Part shown: one piece after another, positions 25,382-35,977 of the stretch
How the letters are laid out: every line of letters starts with the position of its first letter
How positions within the stretch are numbered: position 1 is the stretch's first letter
From: Glaciecola sp. 33A
GTDB taxonomy: Bacteria > Pseudomonadota > Gammaproteobacteria > Enterobacterales > Alteromonadaceae
Assembly: GCF_002836745.1 (NCBI RefSeq)
Contig: NZ_PJAR01000025.1
Span: 62,001 to 126,000, forward strand
DNA length: 64,000 nt
Direction of reading: 5' to 3'
Program-made: the position numbers and the translations under genes
Notes under the pieces: model-generated
Seen by the model: only the letters and a program-made list of their open reading frames with translations
What the model was told of the DNA's origin: nothing
Database searches by the model: none

Positions 25382-27601
25382 ATGGACTGTTTTTTGAGTA
25401 TGAAGTTAGCCACGAACACAACTAAATTGAAAAGTGCCAAACACATTCTTAAAAATGTATTTGGCTTTGACCAATTTCGTTCCACGCAGCAAGACATTAT
25501 TGACAGCGTGCTTCAGCAACGTAACACCTTAGCCATAATGCCTACAGGGGGAGGTAAGTCCTTGTGTTACCAAATTCCCGCGATGGTCTTTGATGGCCTG
25601 ACAATTGTTATATCCCCCTTAATCTCATTAATGCAAGACCAAGTTAGGCAATTAGTGGAGCTAGATATTCCGGCAGTGATGCTAAATAGTGCGTTAACTA
25701 CTGATGTATATCAGGATAATATTGCGAGTCTAAAAGACGGTAAAATTAAACTTCTATTTTTGGCGCCTGAAACAGCACTTCAACCGGCTATTCTTAGCTT
25801 ATTGCAAAGTATCAATGTGCCTTTTATTGCTATTGATGAAGCGCATTGTATTTCGGAGTGGGGGCATGAGTTTCGGCCAGAATATCGTCAATTAGATCGC
25901 CTTGTATCCTGTTTCCCTGATGCCGTAACAATTGCCCTCACGGCGACAGCAACGCCAAGGGTTCGTGAAGATATTAAACGTCAGCTCAACATCACCAATG
26001 ACAGTGAGTATATTGCCAGTTTTGACCGCCCTAATTTATATCTTGAAGTCGCACTAAAAGAGTCGGCGTATGCGCAAACAAAAGCTTTTATACATAAACA
26101 TGAAAAACAATCGGGCATTGTTTACTGTCAATCACGCTCTGGCGTCGACGAATTGACCGCGAAACTTAAACAAGATGGATATTCTGTATTGCCTTATCAC
26201 GCCGGTCTTAATAGCCAAAAACGGGCGACAAATCAAGAGCAGTTCGTGCGCGACGATGCCGACATCATTGTTGCTACTATTGCCTTTGGTATGGGCATTA
26301 ATAAGCCTGATGTGCGTTATGTAGTGCACTACGATTTACCTAAAAACATTGAAAGCTATTATCAACAAATTGGACGAGCGGGTCGTGATGGCCAGGATGC
26401 TGACTGTCTATTGCTATTTGGCTACGGTGATACCGGTAAAATCAGATTTTTTATTGAGCAAATGAATAATGAGCATGAAAAGCGACTTGCTACCATGCAC
26501 CTGAACGAAATGCTTGCTTTAGCTGAAACGGAAGATTGTCGGCGCGTGCCGTTACTCCAATACTTTGGTGAGCCCGACGTTAGCGACACGTGTGTGAAGT
26601 GCGATAACTGTTTGAATGACGATAAGCAAAAGTCAGATCTGACTGTTCCAGCTCAAAAGTTTCTTTCCTGCGTGCACCGAACCGGTCAGCGTTTTGGCGC
26701 TGGACACATCGTGGATGTACTACGTGGGTCAAATGCTGAAAAAGTATTGCAAAATCAACATAATCTATTATCAACTTATGATATTGGTAACGAGTTAAAT
26801 AAAAAGCAGTGGATGACATTATCGCGACAACTTATTCAAAAGAAGATGCTTCAACAAGATGAACAGTTTGGCGGTTTAAAGCTGACTCAGTTAGCAACTG
26901 ATGTGTTAAAAGGTAAAGTGCCGTTTTATGCCATGTTGCAGCAAGCGACTCCAGAAAAACGTCAGACAGCGTCAACGTCAGATGTGATTGGTAATATTGA
27001 TTTAGTGGCACGGCTTAAAGCGGAACGAAAAAAGAGTGCAGATAAGGCGAATGTGCCTCCTTATGCCATTTTTTCGGACCGGAGCCTGCAAGAAATGGCA
27101 TATTATCTGCCTCACTCAGAACAAAGCATGCTGCAAATTCATGGTGTAGGTAGCGCCAAGCTGCTTAAGTACGCCGAGCTATTTTTATCAATCATTATCG
27201 ACTTCTGCGTGCAGCATGACCTGCATGAGTTTGCCAATATGCAAACAGCTAGCGCTCAGGTTAAAAAGGAAATAGCAAAATCGTCTAGCGTAGGGAGTAA
27301 AACGAAAGAGGTGGTGGAGCAATTTGAGAAGGGTAGATCAGTGGCAGACTTGTCGCGCTTACTTAAGGTAAAAGACAATACCATCTATAGTCATTTATAC
27401 AAATATGCACAATTGGGAAATAAATTAGTTAAGCCTGAACGCCTGATAGAAGAAGCAAAATTGACACAGGAACAAGTTCAAGACGGTATTGCTGCATTTG
27501 AAGAACATGGCAGTGAGCGTTTAAAACCTGTGTTTGAAGCCTTAGGTGAAAATATCAAATACGAGCAATTGCACCTGCTTCGCGCTTTTTATCTGCATTG
27601 A
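25382..27601 (+). CDS. recQ: ATP-dependent DNA helicase RecQ with C-terminal HTH extension
   Basis: 3'-5' superfamily 2 helicase of 739 residues for recombination and repair. Motif I PTGGGKS, DEAH box AIDEAHCISEWGHEFRPEY, motif VI QIGRAGRDGQ, RQC zinc cluster (CRRVPLLQYF, CVKCDNC) and an HRDC domain (SDRSLQEMAYYLP, IHGVGSAKL) are in order. It is about 130 residues longer than E. coli RecQ: residues about 625-739 form a helix-turn-helix type extension (GRSVADLSRLLKVKDNTIYSHL). ATG 25400 (MKLATN) is an alternative start. A single gene between the methyltransferase and the convergent metG. Confidence 0.93.
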   Translation: MDCFLSMKLATNTTKLKSAKHILKNVFGFDQFRSTQQDIIDSVLQQRNTLAIMPTGGGKSLCYQIPAMVFDGLTIVISPLISLMQDQVRQLVELDIPAVMLNSALTTDVYQDNIASLKDGKIKLLFLAPETALQPAILSLLQSINVPFIAIDEAHCISEWGHEFRPEYRQLDRLVSCFPDAVTIALTATATPRVREDIKRQLNITNDSEYIASFDRPNLYLEVALKESAYAQTKAFIHKHEKQSGIVYCQSRSGVDELTAKLKQDGYSVLPYHAGLNSQKRATNQEQFVRDDADIIVATIAFGMGINKPDVRYVVHYDLPKNIESYYQQIGRAGRDGQDADCLLLFGYGDTGKIRFFIEQMNNEHEKRLATMHLNEMLALAETEDCRRVPLLQYFGEPDVSDTCVKCDNCLNDDKQKSDLTVPAQKFLSCVHRTGQRFGAGHIVDVLRGSNAEKVLQNQHNLLSTYDIGNELNKKQWMTLSRQLIQKKMLQQDEQFGGLKLTQLATDVLKGKVPFYAMLQQATPEKRQTASTSDVIGNIDLVARLKAERKKSADKANVPPYAIFSDRSLQEMAYYLPHSEQSMLQIHGVGSAKLLKYAELFLSIIIDFCVQHDLHEFANMQTASAQVKKEIAKSSSVGSKTKEVVEQFEKGRSVADLSRLLKVKDNTIYSHLYKYAQLGNKLVKPERLIEEAKLTQEQVQDGIAAFEEHGSERLKPVFEALGENIKYEQLHLLRAFYLH

Positions 27602-27684
27602 CAAGTAACGCCATGTGGAATGATATCCTGAGTGCACCTGCAGTTAAAAAAGTGAATGTATTTCAATTTAGTGAGTATTTAGGC

Positions 27685-27709
27685 AAAAAAAGACCGACAT
27701 AAGCCGGTC
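27685..27709 (-). terminator. metG intrinsic terminator
   Basis: On the minus strand GACCGGC-TTAT-GTCGGTC (7 bp with one G.T pair) runs into a seven-base T-run. It lies about 28 bases past the metG stop in the gap to convergent recQ. Confidence 0.75.
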
Positions 27710-27736
27710 ATTGACATCTATTTAAATAGATTTTCT

Positions 27737-29842
27737 TTATTTAACCTTCATGCCGGGTTGCGCGCCATCATGTGGCTCAAGAATAAATAAATCACTACCA
27801 CCAGGCCCCGCAGCCAAAACCATACCCTCTGACATACCGAAACGCATTTTTCTGGGCGCTAAGTTGGCTACCACAACAGTCATTTTACCGACCAAATCTT
27901 CTGGTTTGTAAGCTGACTTAATACCGGCAAACACTTGTTTCTTCTCACCACCTAAATCTAATTCTAAGCGCAGAAGTTTATCGGCTTTTTCAACATGTTC
28001 AGCTTTGCAAATGAGAGCAACTCGTAAATCGATTTTTGCGAAGTCCTCAAAACTAATGGTTTCAGCAATAGGATCACGTTCTAGAGGCGTTAAACCATCG
28101 TCTTTTAAAACGTTTGATTCCTTTGCTTTGGTATTTGTCTTGCTGTCGCTTTTAGGCTCGTCAATTTTTGGCAAACCCAAGCTACCTCTTGAGTCTTCTA
28201 TAATGGCATTCACTTTATCCATTTCAACTCGCTGCAATAAGGCTTTAAACTTATTGATAGGGTGACCTATTTTAACTTCTTGGGCGCTATCCCAAGTAAA
28301 CTTATCGTTGAGGAATGCTTGCGCTTGCTCTGACAGCTTTGGTATTACTGGGGTAAGATATATCACCAATATTCTGAATAGATGAATACCCATGGAGCAA
28401 ACATCGTGGGTCAGTGCCTGCTTAGATTCGTCTTTTACCGTTACCCAAGGCGCTTTTCCATCAATATATTGGTTTGCTTTGTCAGCAAGTGCCATGATGT
28501 CACGTATTGCTTTGTTATAGTGACGAGCTTCAATATAATTAGCAATCGTCTCGCTGGCATTTTGAAACTCAGCTAACAATTCAGGAGCCTCGATGTTGTT
28601 AGCTAGTTTGCCATCGAAACGCTTGGTAATAAAACCTGCGCAGCGGCTAGCAATATTAACCACCTTACCGACAAGGTCTGAATTTACTTTTAATACAAAG
28701 TCTTCAAAGTTTAAGTCGATGTCAGCCACCGAATCATTCAATTTTGATGCGAAGTAATAGCGTAAATACTCTGGATTTAAATGCTGTAAATAGGTTCGGG
28801 CTTTTATAAAGGTGCCCGTCGATTTTGACATTTTCGCTCCGTTGACCGTCACGAAACCGTGAATGTTAACGCCAGTGGGTTTTCTAAAACCAGCACCATC
28901 GAGCATGGCAGGCCAAAATAAACAATGGAAGTAGGCAATGTCTTTACCGATAAAGTGATACACCTCAGTGTCCGTGTCTTTTGCCCAAAAAGGAGTGTCA
29001 TCAATACCGTTGGCGTTACAGAAATTCTTAAAGCTAGCCATATAGCCCACAGGTGCATCTACCCAAACATAAAAAAACTTGCCTGGCGCATTTGGAATTT
29101 CAAAGCCAAAATAGGGTGCATCGCGGCTAATATCCCATTGCTGTAAACCTTTCTCAAACCATTCTTCCAGCTTATTTGCCATTTCGTTTTGAATAGCACC
29201 GGAGCGGATCCAGCTTTTCAACATTTCTTCAAACTTGGGCAAGTCAAAAAAGTAATGCTCGGAATCTTTTAAAACAGGGGTTGCGCCGGATACGACTGAA
29301 CGAGGATTTTTAACTTCAGTCGGGTCATACGTTGCACCGCAAACATCACAGTTGTCGCCATTTTGGTTTTCAGCGCCACAGCTAGGGCAGTCACCTTTAA
29401 TAAAACGGTCAGGTAAAAACATTTCTTTTTCAGGATCGTACAACTGACTGATAATACGTTTGCTTATATAACCGGCTTCATCCAGTCGATTATATACTAA
29501 TTCGCAAAGCTCCTTGTTTTCTGCCGAATGAGTCACATAATAGTTATTGTAATCTACATGAAAATCAGTCAAATCCTGGTGGTGTTCATTACGTGTCTGC
29601 TCAACCATTTGTTCTGGTGTAATACCCAATTCTTGGGCTTTGAGCATTACAGGTGTACCATGTGCATCATCCGCACAAACACTGTAACATTCGTGACCTC
29701 GCATGCGCTGGAAACGAGTCCAAATGTCCGTTTGTATATGTTCTAAAAGATGACCCAAGTGAATAGAGCCATTAGCATATGGCAGGGCGCTAGTAGTCAG
29801 AATTCGACGTTTTGAAACAGGTTGTGCTGAAGTAGTAGGCAT
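27737..29842 (-). CDS. metG: Methionyl-tRNA synthetase
   Basis: Class I synthetase of 701 residues. HIGH motif as HLGH in [14 protein letters not shown]; zinc domain with [18 protein letters not shown] (four Cys); KMSKS in [14 protein letters not shown]-terminal tRNA-binding OB domain (about 595-701: [24 protein letters not shown] split across the fold) for dimerisation. Between catalytic and OB domains is a Lys/Ser/Asp-rich linker. Divergent from apbC, the standard arrangement in gammaproteobacteria. Confidence 0.97.
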   Translation of the reverse strand: MPTTSAQPVSKRRILTTSALPYANGSIHLGHLLEHIQTDIWTRFQRMRGHECYSVCADDAHGTPVMLKAQELGITPEQMVEQTRNEHHQDLTDFHVDYNNYYVTHSAENKELCELVYNRLDEAGYISKRIISQLYDPEKEMFLPDRFIKGDCPSCGAENQNGDNCDVCGATYDPTEVKNPRSVVSGATPVLKDSEHYFFDLPKFEEMLKSWIRSGAIQNEMANKLEEWFEKGLQQWDISRDAPYFGFEIPNAPGKFFYVWVDAPVGYMASFKNFCNANGIDDTPFWAKDTDTEVYHFIGKDIAYFHCLFWPAMLDGAGFRKPTGVNIHGFVTVNGAKMSKSTGTFIKARTYLQHLNPEYLRYYFASKLNDSVADIDLNFEDFVLKVNSDLVGKVVNIASRCAGFITKRFDGKLANNIEAPELLAEFQNASETIANYIEARHYNKAIRDIMALADKANQYIDGKAPWVTVKDESKQALTHDVCSMGIHLFRILVIYLTPVIPKLSEQAQAFLNDKFTWDSAQEVKIGHPINKFKALLQRVEMDKVNAIIEDSRGSLGLPKIDEPKSDSKTNTKAKESNVLKDDGLTPLERDPIAETISFEDFAKIDLRVALICKAEHVEKADKLLRLELDLGGEKKQVFAGIKSAYKPEDLVGKMTVVVANLAPRKMRFGMSEGMVLAAGPGGSDLFILEPHDGAQPGMKVK

Positions 29843-29963
29843 AGATGATTTTTAGTCAGTTTCACAAAATTAAAAATGTGCCAAGATGGTAGCCCAAACA
29901 ACACCAATTTGCATTACGTAATTGGTTGTTTTGAGCAGTTTTAGTGCGTCTAAGGAGCAAAGA

Positions 29964-31097
29964 GTGTTTTTTTCGAAAAACAAGAGAGAAAGAATTCAAG
30001 ATATCGAACAAGCGATAGCTGATTACTATGCAGTTGGCCGTGTATATACAAAAACTGATGCAATAGTAGCTTTGGCTGATCCTGCAAAATATGCAATAGG
30101 CAAAAAACAGACTATCGAAATCAGTTTAGGCTTCACTGTAAAAAGCACGCTTGACGCCTTAAAAAAAGCGTTACAGCAAAAATTACCTAACATTGCTAAG
30201 TGCAACATAGAGATTTCATTCAATGTTCCTATTACTCAAGCCAAGGTTGCACCCATTCCTAATGTGAAAAATGTGATTGCGGTTTCCTCTGGTAAGGGAG
30301 GCGTAGGAAAGTCGGCAACGAGCGTTAACTTAGCTTATGCATTACAAAAAGAGGGCGCTCGGGTCGGAATATTAGATGCTGATATTTATGGGCCCTCCGT
30401 TCCCATCATGTTGGGTAATCCCCAAGCGCATCCTGATAGTAAAGATAACCGCACCATGTATCCATTGATGGTTGAAGGGATTGCGGCTAATTCGATTGGT
30501 TACTTAGTTGACGGTGAAAGTGCCTCAATTTGGCGTGGGCCGATGGCAACAAAAGCGCTTAAACAGTTGATTTATGAAACAAAATGGCCATTACTCGACT
30601 ACTTAATTGTTGATTTGCCCCCGGGCACAGGCGATATTCATCTCACCTTATCGCAACAAGTGCCGTTGTCGGCAGCGGTGATTGTGACCACACCGCAGAC
30701 AATTGCTACGGCAGATGCCAAAAAGGGCATCGCGATGTTTGAAAAGTTGGCGATCCCGGTGCTTGGTATAGTTGAAAATATGAGCTACTTCGAATGTAAA
30801 TGTGGCGAAAAATCATATCCATTCTCCCAAGGTGGCTCAGCCCTCTTGGCAGAGCAGCATGGTACTGAGGTATTAGGGGAGTTACCATTAAGCAATGACA
30901 TACGAGAACACGCTGACAATGGAAAACCTGTTGTAAACGCATTACCTGACAGTAATGTAACTTCAATTTATCAAAGCATTGCGCGTAAGGTATCGATAAA
31001 AGTAGGCACAATTTTGCAGCCACATCAGCTTACTCGAGATAAAACTGCGGGGGAGGATAAAAATGGCGTCAATATTCAGGTTGTAAACAAAAGCTAG
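29964..31097 (+). CDS. apbC: Iron-sulfur cluster carrier ATPase ApbC/Mrp
   Basis: ParA/MinD-type P-loop ATPase that transfers Fe-S clusters; 377 residues from GTG 29964, which follows AAGGAG with good spacing. The N-terminal ~90 residues are a reduced MIP18/DUF59-like domain. The deviant Walker A is SSGKGGVGKS, followed by GILDADIYGPSVP, DYLIVDLPPGTGD and TTPQTIATADAKKG. The cluster-binding region reads FECKCGEKSYPF, a Cys-x-Cys spacing where E. coli Mrp has Cys-x-x-Cys. Divergent from metG. Confidence 0.93.
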   Translation: MFFSKNKRERIQDIEQAIADYYAVGRVYTKTDAIVALADPAKYAIGKKQTIEISLGFTVKSTLDALKKALQQKLPNIAKCNIEISFNVPITQAKVAPIPNVKNVIAVSSGKGGVGKSATSVNLAYALQKEGARVGILDADIYGPSVPIMLGNPQAHPDSKDNRTMYPLMVEGIAANSIGYLVDGESASIWRGPMATKALKQLIYETKWPLLDYLIVDLPPGTGDIHLTLSQQVPLSAAVIVTTPQTIATADAKKGIAMFEKLAIPVLGIVENMSYFECKCGEKSYPFSQGGSALLAEQHGTEVLGELPLSNDIREHADNGKPVVNALPDSNVTSIYQSIARKVSIKVGTILQPHQLTRDKTAGEDKNGVNIQVVNKS

Positions 31098-31205
31098 TTG
31101 CACGCACAAAGGCAGACAATAGTCTGTTGCAACCTGAGCCAACTGTGATCATAATACGGCACTGAGATTGATCGCGTCCGACAATATAGCTTGGGGGAAC
31201 AAAGC

Positions 31206-31805
31206 ATGCGTTTATGTGACAGGGATATTTACCAGTATATTCAAGAAGGGAAAATTAAAATTGACCCGACACCTGACTATGATCAAATTAGCGGCCTAAC
31301 GGTAGATGTTCGCTTAAGCAATAAATTTAGGGTATTTCAAGACCATGCAGCGCCTTATATTGATTTGAGTGGTGAAAAAGGAAGCGTGCAAAAAGCGCTT
31401 GATTCAGTAATGAGTGACGAAATAACCATAGGTGAAAACGATTCGTTTTATCTGCACCCAGGTGAACTCGCGATTGCTGTTACGCATGAATCTATTACCT
31501 TACCGGATAATATCGTAGGTTGGTTGGATGGACGTTCTTCCTTAGCAAGATTAGGCTTAATGATACACGTCACTGCGCATCGTATTGATCCGGGGTGGTC
31601 TGGCCAAATCGTGCTGGAATTTTTTAATAGTGGTAAATTGCCACTAGCACTGAAGCCGAAGATGAAAATAGGTGCTATTAGCTTTGAAGTTCTCAGTGGC
31701 AGTGCCGAAAAACCTTACAACGCGAGAGTTGACGCTAAGTATAAAGGTCAAACAGGTGCCATTGCTAGTCGTATCAGTTCTGACGATAGAACCGATAGAG
31801 AATAG
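31206..31805 (+). CDS. dcd: dCTP deaminase
   Basis: Trimeric enzyme that deaminates dCTP to dUTP for thymidylate supply. 199 residues from ATG 31206 (MRLCDRDIY), which is the conserved family N terminus; a 15-base longer frame is unlikely. GGGGGAAC lies just upstream. Motifs: [50 protein letters not shown] (catalytic Glu/Arg/Ser region), [12 protein letters not shown] and QTGAIASRI. Follows apbC by about 108 bases; convergent with the 2OG oxygenase, stops one base apart. Confidence 0.96.
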   Translation: MRLCDRDIYQYIQEGKIKIDPTPDYDQISGLTVDVRLSNKFRVFQDHAAPYIDLSGEKGSVQKALDSVMSDEITIGENDSFYLHPGELAIAVTHESITLPDNIVGWLDGRSSLARLGLMIHVTAHRIDPGWSGQIVLEFFNSGKLPLALKPKMKIGAISFEVLSGSAEKPYNARVDAKYKGQTGAIASRISSDDRTDRE

Positions 31806-31806
31806 T

Positions 31807-32496
31807 CTATCTCGGTGGGTCAACTCGATCTGCTGAACTAGCATTTATTCTATACCAACCTGCAATTGAGTAGCGGTCGCGTTGAGCGGGTAACACTTCA
31901 TGTGGAAACTCTTCGCTTAGAAATATGGCTAACGTGCCAAGTGCTGGGATAACCTTTAATCCTTGTGCATCAAATTCATCTTGATAAAGCACTAATTCGC
32001 CACCATCCCCTAGTTGCCAATGCGGGTTTAAATAGGCAACCACTGATAAAATCCGGTTTGCCTCACCTTTGAACGCATCTAAATGTCGCTTATAAAAAGA
32101 GCCTGTAGCATAGTGCGCAAAGTGGCTTTCAAATGAAAATAAGCCTAAAAACAAGTGTCGGTTCAAATAGTGTTGCAGTTGCGCTGTCCAGTCTAGCCAT
32201 TGTGCCCCAGCTTCACTGTTGCCTGTTATCCAACAAATCTCATCACGCCTAACAAAATCGTTGTGCATATGCTTGCGTAAACGCCCAATCCCAGCCTCCA
32301 CGAACGCTTGTGAGGACATTGATGAAACTTGTTCTAGCAAGTTGTTGGATAACTCAAGTGGCAAGGCAAACGGTTGAATACTGTACCCCTTATCTGTTAG
32401 GTCAGTGGCGACTTTTGCAAACAATGATTGGTTTTGCTGCTCAATCAGATGAGCGGGTGTTTGCAATTGATGAAGGTTGGGAACTTGCATATACAA
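31807..32496 (-). CDS. 2-oxoglutarate/Fe(II)-dependent prolyl-4-hydroxylase-like oxygenase
   Basis: Nonheme iron dioxygenase of 229 residues. The iron ligands are visible as His138-x-Asp140 in FYKRHLDAF and His199 in EEFPHEVLPA, with Arg208 as the likely 2-oxoglutarate anchor (RDRYSIAGWYR). The overall pattern resembles SM-20/PHD-type bacterial prolyl hydroxylases, some of which hydroxylate EF-Tu; whether this one does is unknown. An ATG two codons downstream (32490) is an equal start candidate. Convergent with dcd. Confidence 0.85.
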   Translation of the reverse strand: MYMQVPNLHQLQTPAHLIEQQNQSLFAKVATDLTDKGYSIQPFALPLELSNNLLEQVSSMSSQAFVEAGIGRLRKHMHNDFVRRDEICWITGNSEAGAQWLDWTAQLQHYLNRHLFLGLFSFESHFAHYATGSFYKRHLDAFKGEANRILSVVAYLNPHWQLGDGGELVLYQDEFDAQGLKVIPALGTLAIFLSEEFPHEVLPAQRDRYSIAGWYRINASSADRVDPPR

Positions 32497-32627
32497 TACG
32501 TATGATTAAAAAACATACTTTTACAGGTGAAAGTTGGGTTTGACAATACTTAAATACAGCACAATCAAGATAAAAACAAAATAACGGTGGAATTATATAA
32601 TGTAATCAATATAATACTCGCTTCGGT

Positions 32628-32704
<77 letters not shown>

Positions 32705-32788
32705 ATTAAGCACTTCCTCGGATCCTATTCAAAACAGCAAATAATCAATAACATGTGACTACTTAGTGATGACCAAAAAGAGTGAAAT

Positions 32789-33253
32789 GTGGAATTTATT
32801 TTAAGTCCAAATGCTGTCGACATCATTCAATTAGCGTTAGCGCCTATTTTCCTTATTGTGGGTATAGGAACGCTAGTTAATGTTGCCACAGGCCGCGTCG
32901 GAAGAGTGATTGACAGAGCACGCTGGTTTGAAGCTTTAGGCCGTCAACAACCGTCCTGCATTGATGGCGAAGTTCGACTCGAAATTCGGATACTAAACAA
33001 ACGCTTGCGACTGGCCAATTGGTCCATTAACTTCCTTATTGCGTCTGCCCTTGTGATTTGTTTTGATATTATTTTATTGATGATTAATGGTTTGATTAGC
33101 ACCAGCCTAGACACCATCATATTAGCCACGTTTATGAGCAGTATTGTATTGTTGACTGGGGGACTTATCGCATTTTTCTTTGAAGTTAGCTTAGCTACCG
33201 CATCGCTAAAAATAAATGTTTCAAAGGTACAAAAGCTGACTAAAAATAAATAA
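32789..33253 (+). CDS. DUF2721 family membrane protein
   Basis: 154-residue protein with three hydrophobic segments: LALAPIFLIVGIGTLVNVA near the N terminus, then FLIASALVICFDIILLMI and a third around LATFMSSIVLLTGGLIAFFF. The conserved polar stretch RVIDRARWFEAL between TM1 and TM2 fits DUF2721. Start GTG 32789 is tentative. The function of the family is unknown. It follows tRNA-Pro and faces modC. Confidence 0.82.
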   Translation: MEFILSPNAVDIIQLALAPIFLIVGIGTLVNVATGRVGRVIDRARWFEALGRQQPSCIDGEVRLEIRILNKRLRLANWSINFLIASALVICFDIILLMINGLISTSLDTIILATFMSSIVLLTGGLIAFFFEVSLATASLKINVSKVQKLTKNK

Positions 33254-33300
33254 GTAAACTGTCAGTTTTTAACATTAAAAATACCGCAAACAACATGCTG

Positions 33301-34407
33301 TTAACCCAAAATAGCGACCGATTTTATCTGTACCCAAATTTTCATTCCTACCATTAAGAATAAATCATCAATAGATTTACGGGTTACTTGAGCGACAATC
33401 TCTGAATTCGTTAAGTCAATGGTAACGAGAGCTGTGGCGCCTTTTTTATCTATTTCAATACCGCCAATACGTCCTTCTAGTCGATTTAAAATAGTACTTT
33501 CTTTTTCATCTTGCAGTGATAAGCTGACGTCGCTAGCAATAATTCGTAGCCTGACCGTTTTGCCTATTGCTTTATTATGGTCTTGTAGCCAAAGCGTGTT
33601 GCCGTCAAATTCTGCTTTTATTAAATGCCAGCGTTCATCTTTTTCAATAATTTTGGCTTTAATAATAGTGCTAGTTTCTTGCTTATAAATGTGTGGCAAT
33701 TGAGCACTGGCAAACACGTCATTGATGCTACCCTGACTAACGACTTTGCCTTGGTGAAGCACAATGACATGGTCGGCTAATCGGCATACTTCATCGGTTG
33801 AGTGACTTACGTAGAGGATGGGCAAATGAAACATATTTTGCAGTGCGGCTAAATAGGGTAGTACATCTTGTTTGCGCGCATTGTCCAGAGAAGCAAGTGG
33901 TTCATCCATGATCAGCATTTTTGGTTTTACTAACAAGGCACGAGCAATAGCAACGCGTTGTTTTTCACCGCCCGATAATTGATCTGGCTTATGCTGCATT
34001 AAATGTCCAATGTCTAATGCATTAATCACTTCCGCATAAAATGCCTTTTGCACTTTTTCATGGCTGCGTTTTATTGCAAATTGTAAATTTCCTTGCACAC
34101 TTAAGTGCTCAAATAATCGCGCATCTTGAAACACATATCCAATTTCACGTTCATAAGTGGGAACACAATGCTTATCATCAAGCCACGTCGTTTCACCTAG
34201 TTTTAGTAGACCTTTAGCACTTTTTTCAAGTCCTGCAATGCATCTAAGTAATGTTGTTTTGCCGCTGCCCGATTCACCTAAAATTGCAGTGATACCGGTA
34301 CTGGGAAATTCGCTATTTACGCTAAGTTCGAATACTTGGGAACCGCTATGTAAACTGATCTGCAAATTGGCAACGATAGTCGACGACGTGCTATTAACCT
34401 GGGTCAT
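33301..34407 (-). CDS. modC: Molybdate ABC transporter ATP-binding protein ModC
   Basis: ATPase of the ModABC molybdate importer, 368 residues. Walker A GESGSGKTT, Q-loop YVFQDARLFEHLSV, signature LSGGEKQRVAIARALL, Walker B LLIMDEPLASLD and switch His in LYVSHSTDEV. The C-terminal ~70 residues are a Mop/TOBE domain (IEIDKKGATALVTIDL, MKIWVQIKSVAI) typical of ModC. It starts 2 bases after the modB stop, so the genes are translationally linked. Confidence 0.96.
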   Translation of the reverse strand: MTQVNSTSSTIVANLQISLHSGSQVFELSVNSEFPSTGITAILGESGSGKTTLLRCIAGLEKSAKGLLKLGETTWLDDKHCVPTYEREIGYVFQDARLFEHLSVQGNLQFAIKRSHEKVQKAFYAEVINALDIGHLMQHKPDQLSGGEKQRVAIARALLVKPKMLIMDEPLASLDNARKQDVLPYLAALQNMFHLPILYVSHSTDEVCRLADHVIVLHQGKVVSQGSINDVFASAQLPHIYKQETSTIIKAKIIEKDERWHLIKAEFDGNTLWLQDHNKAIGKTVRLRIIASDVSLSLQDEKESTILNRLEGRIGGIEIDKKGATALVTIDLTNSEIVAQVTRKSIDDLFLMVGMKIWVQIKSVAILG

Positions 34408-34409
34408 AA

Positions 34410-35105
34410 TCAGCGTCCAATTCTAAATTTGGTAGCAATACCGCGCCTTTGAAAACTATACAGTAGCAACAGCGCGATAAATGAAAAGCCGAGCATAATA
34501 GCCGATAGACGATGTGCGCCAGCGTACTCTAAGGCTTCAACTTGATCATAAATCTGGATAGAAACAACTTTGGTTTCTGCGGGTATATTACCACCTATCA
34601 TCAGTACAATGCCAAACTCACCTACCGTGTGTGCAAAGCCTAATATAGCGGCACTAATAAAGCCTGGCCTAGCAAGTGGCAAGATGACGTGAAAAAAAGT
34701 ATCCATAGGCTTAGAGTGCAACGTGGCAGCAGCTTCTAATGGCTTGTTGCCAATAGCCTCTACTGCATTTTGAATCGGTTGTACAACAAATGGTAACGAA
34801 TAAAATAATGAGGCAATAACTAAGCCCCAAAAAGTAAAAGGCAGTAGCCCTAGGCCAAGTTGCTCTGTAAGTTCGCCGATAGGACCTTCCGGTCCCATTG
34901 CGATTAATAGATAAAAACCTAAAACAGTTGGCGGCAACACTAATGGCAATGCAACGATTGCATTTATTGGCCCGCGCAGCCAAGACTTTGTTTTTGCCAA
35001 CCAGACAGCGATAGGTGTGCCTATAATCAATAGAATGATGGTGACAGTAAACGCTAGTTTTATGGTTAGCCAAATAGCATTAATGTCAGAATCGATGAGT
35101 CCCAT
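34410..35105 (-). CDS. modB: Molybdate ABC transporter permease ModB
   Basis: Inner-membrane permease of 231 residues with five or six TM segments. The EAA-like cytoplasmic loop EAAATLHSKPMDTFFHVILPLARPG contacts ModC. LPLVLPPTVLGFYLL is typical of ModB. Middle gene of modABC, 59 bases after modA. Confidence 0.95.
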   Translation of the reverse strand: MGLIDSDINAIWLTIKLAFTVTIILLIIGTPIAVWLAKTKSWLRGPINAIVALPLVLPPTVLGFYLLIAMGPEGPIGELTEQLGLGLLPFTFWGLVIASLFYSLPFVVQPIQNAVEAIGNKPLEAAATLHSKPMDTFFHVILPLARPGFISAAILGFAHTVGEFGIVLMIGGNIPAETKVVSIQIYDQVEALEYAGAHRLSAIMLGFSFIALLLLYSFQRRGIATKFRIGR

Positions 35106-35164
35106 GCAAGTTCCTTGTTAGCAATACGCCGCTATTTTATTATTGCGAAAATGAATCAATTGTA

Positions 35165-35977
35165 TCAATCAACTGTGTAGTGATGTGACTGTATGATGTT
35201 TTTCGCGTCATTGCTTTTCAAAAATTCAAAGAAAGCCAACGCCGCTGCATTATGCTCTGCATTTTCCAATAAAACAGCATCTTGTTTTATTGGATTGTAA
35301 TAAGATTCAGGGATCAGCCAATATGAACCGTGTTCTGGTTTTTGTGAAAAAGAGATAAATCCGATCTCCGCATTGCCAGTTGCAACAAATTGATAGGTTT
35401 GAGAAATACTTTCTCCCATTACCCATTTTGGCTTGGTCTGTTCAACTATTGACAGATGTTTTAAAACATCAACCGCAGCTTGACCATAAGGTGCAAATTT
35501 AGGATTGGCAAGGGCTACTTTTCTGAACTGGTTATTGTATAAAACATCGGGTGAGTTATTAACCAATGTAGCATTCGAGGACCACAAAATGAGTGTTCCT
35601 TGCGCATAAGTAAAGCGCCCACGGGCACTCGCTTTTCCTCGCTTGATGAGTTCATCAGGCTTTACTTGATCAGCGGAAAGAAACAGATCGTAGGGCGCGC
35701 CGTTCACGATTTGGGCAAAAAACTTTCCTGATGAACTGTATGAAACGCGTATTTTATGCGGTGTTTTTAGTTCGAATTGTGCCTTGAGCTCTTGCATAGG
35801 TTTAATAAAATTTGAGGCAACGGCCACATTCGCATGCCGCGTTTTTATGTTAATCGAAGGTGACTTTTCAGAAGCTGGTTGATTTAAGTCAACGGCATTG
35901 CTTGGTGTTAATGGATACAGAAATAAGCAAATACAAAGCATGCTTAATGACAGAGTGAATGTTACATTATATTTCAT
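35165..35977 (-). CDS. modA: Molybdate ABC transporter substrate-binding protein ModA
   Basis: Periplasmic binding protein of 270 residues with a signal peptide (cleavage near PSNAVD). The family pattern is clear: VAVASNFIKPMQEL, VSYSSSGKFFAQIVNGAPYDLFLSAD (anion-binding Ser residues), FAPYGQAAVDVL and GNAEIGFISFSQ. First gene of modABC; it supplies molybdate for molybdenum-cofactor enzymes. No clear ModE-type palindrome is seen upstream. Confidence 0.94.
   Translation of the reverse strand: MKYNVTFTLSLSMLCICLFLYPLTPSNAVDLNQPASEKSPSINIKTRHANVAVASNFIKPMQELKAQFELKTPHKIRVSYSSSGKFFAQIVNGAPYDLFLSADQVKPDELIKRGKASARGRFTYAQGTLILWSSNATLVNNSPDVLYNNQFRKVALANPKFAPYGQAAVDVLKHLSIVEQTKPKWVMGESISQTYQFVATGNAEIGFISFSQKPEHGSYWLIPESYYNPIKQDAVLLENAEHNAAALAFFEFLKSNDAKNIIQSHHYTVD

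Noticed and set aside
30706-31023. 105-codon minus-strand frame opposite apbC
   Set aside because: Antisense to a conserved gene, and composition is unlike real proteins.
34711-35073. 120-codon minus-strand frame inside modB
   Set aside because: It is a shifted frame of modB on the same strand; the modB frame carries the conserved permease motifs.
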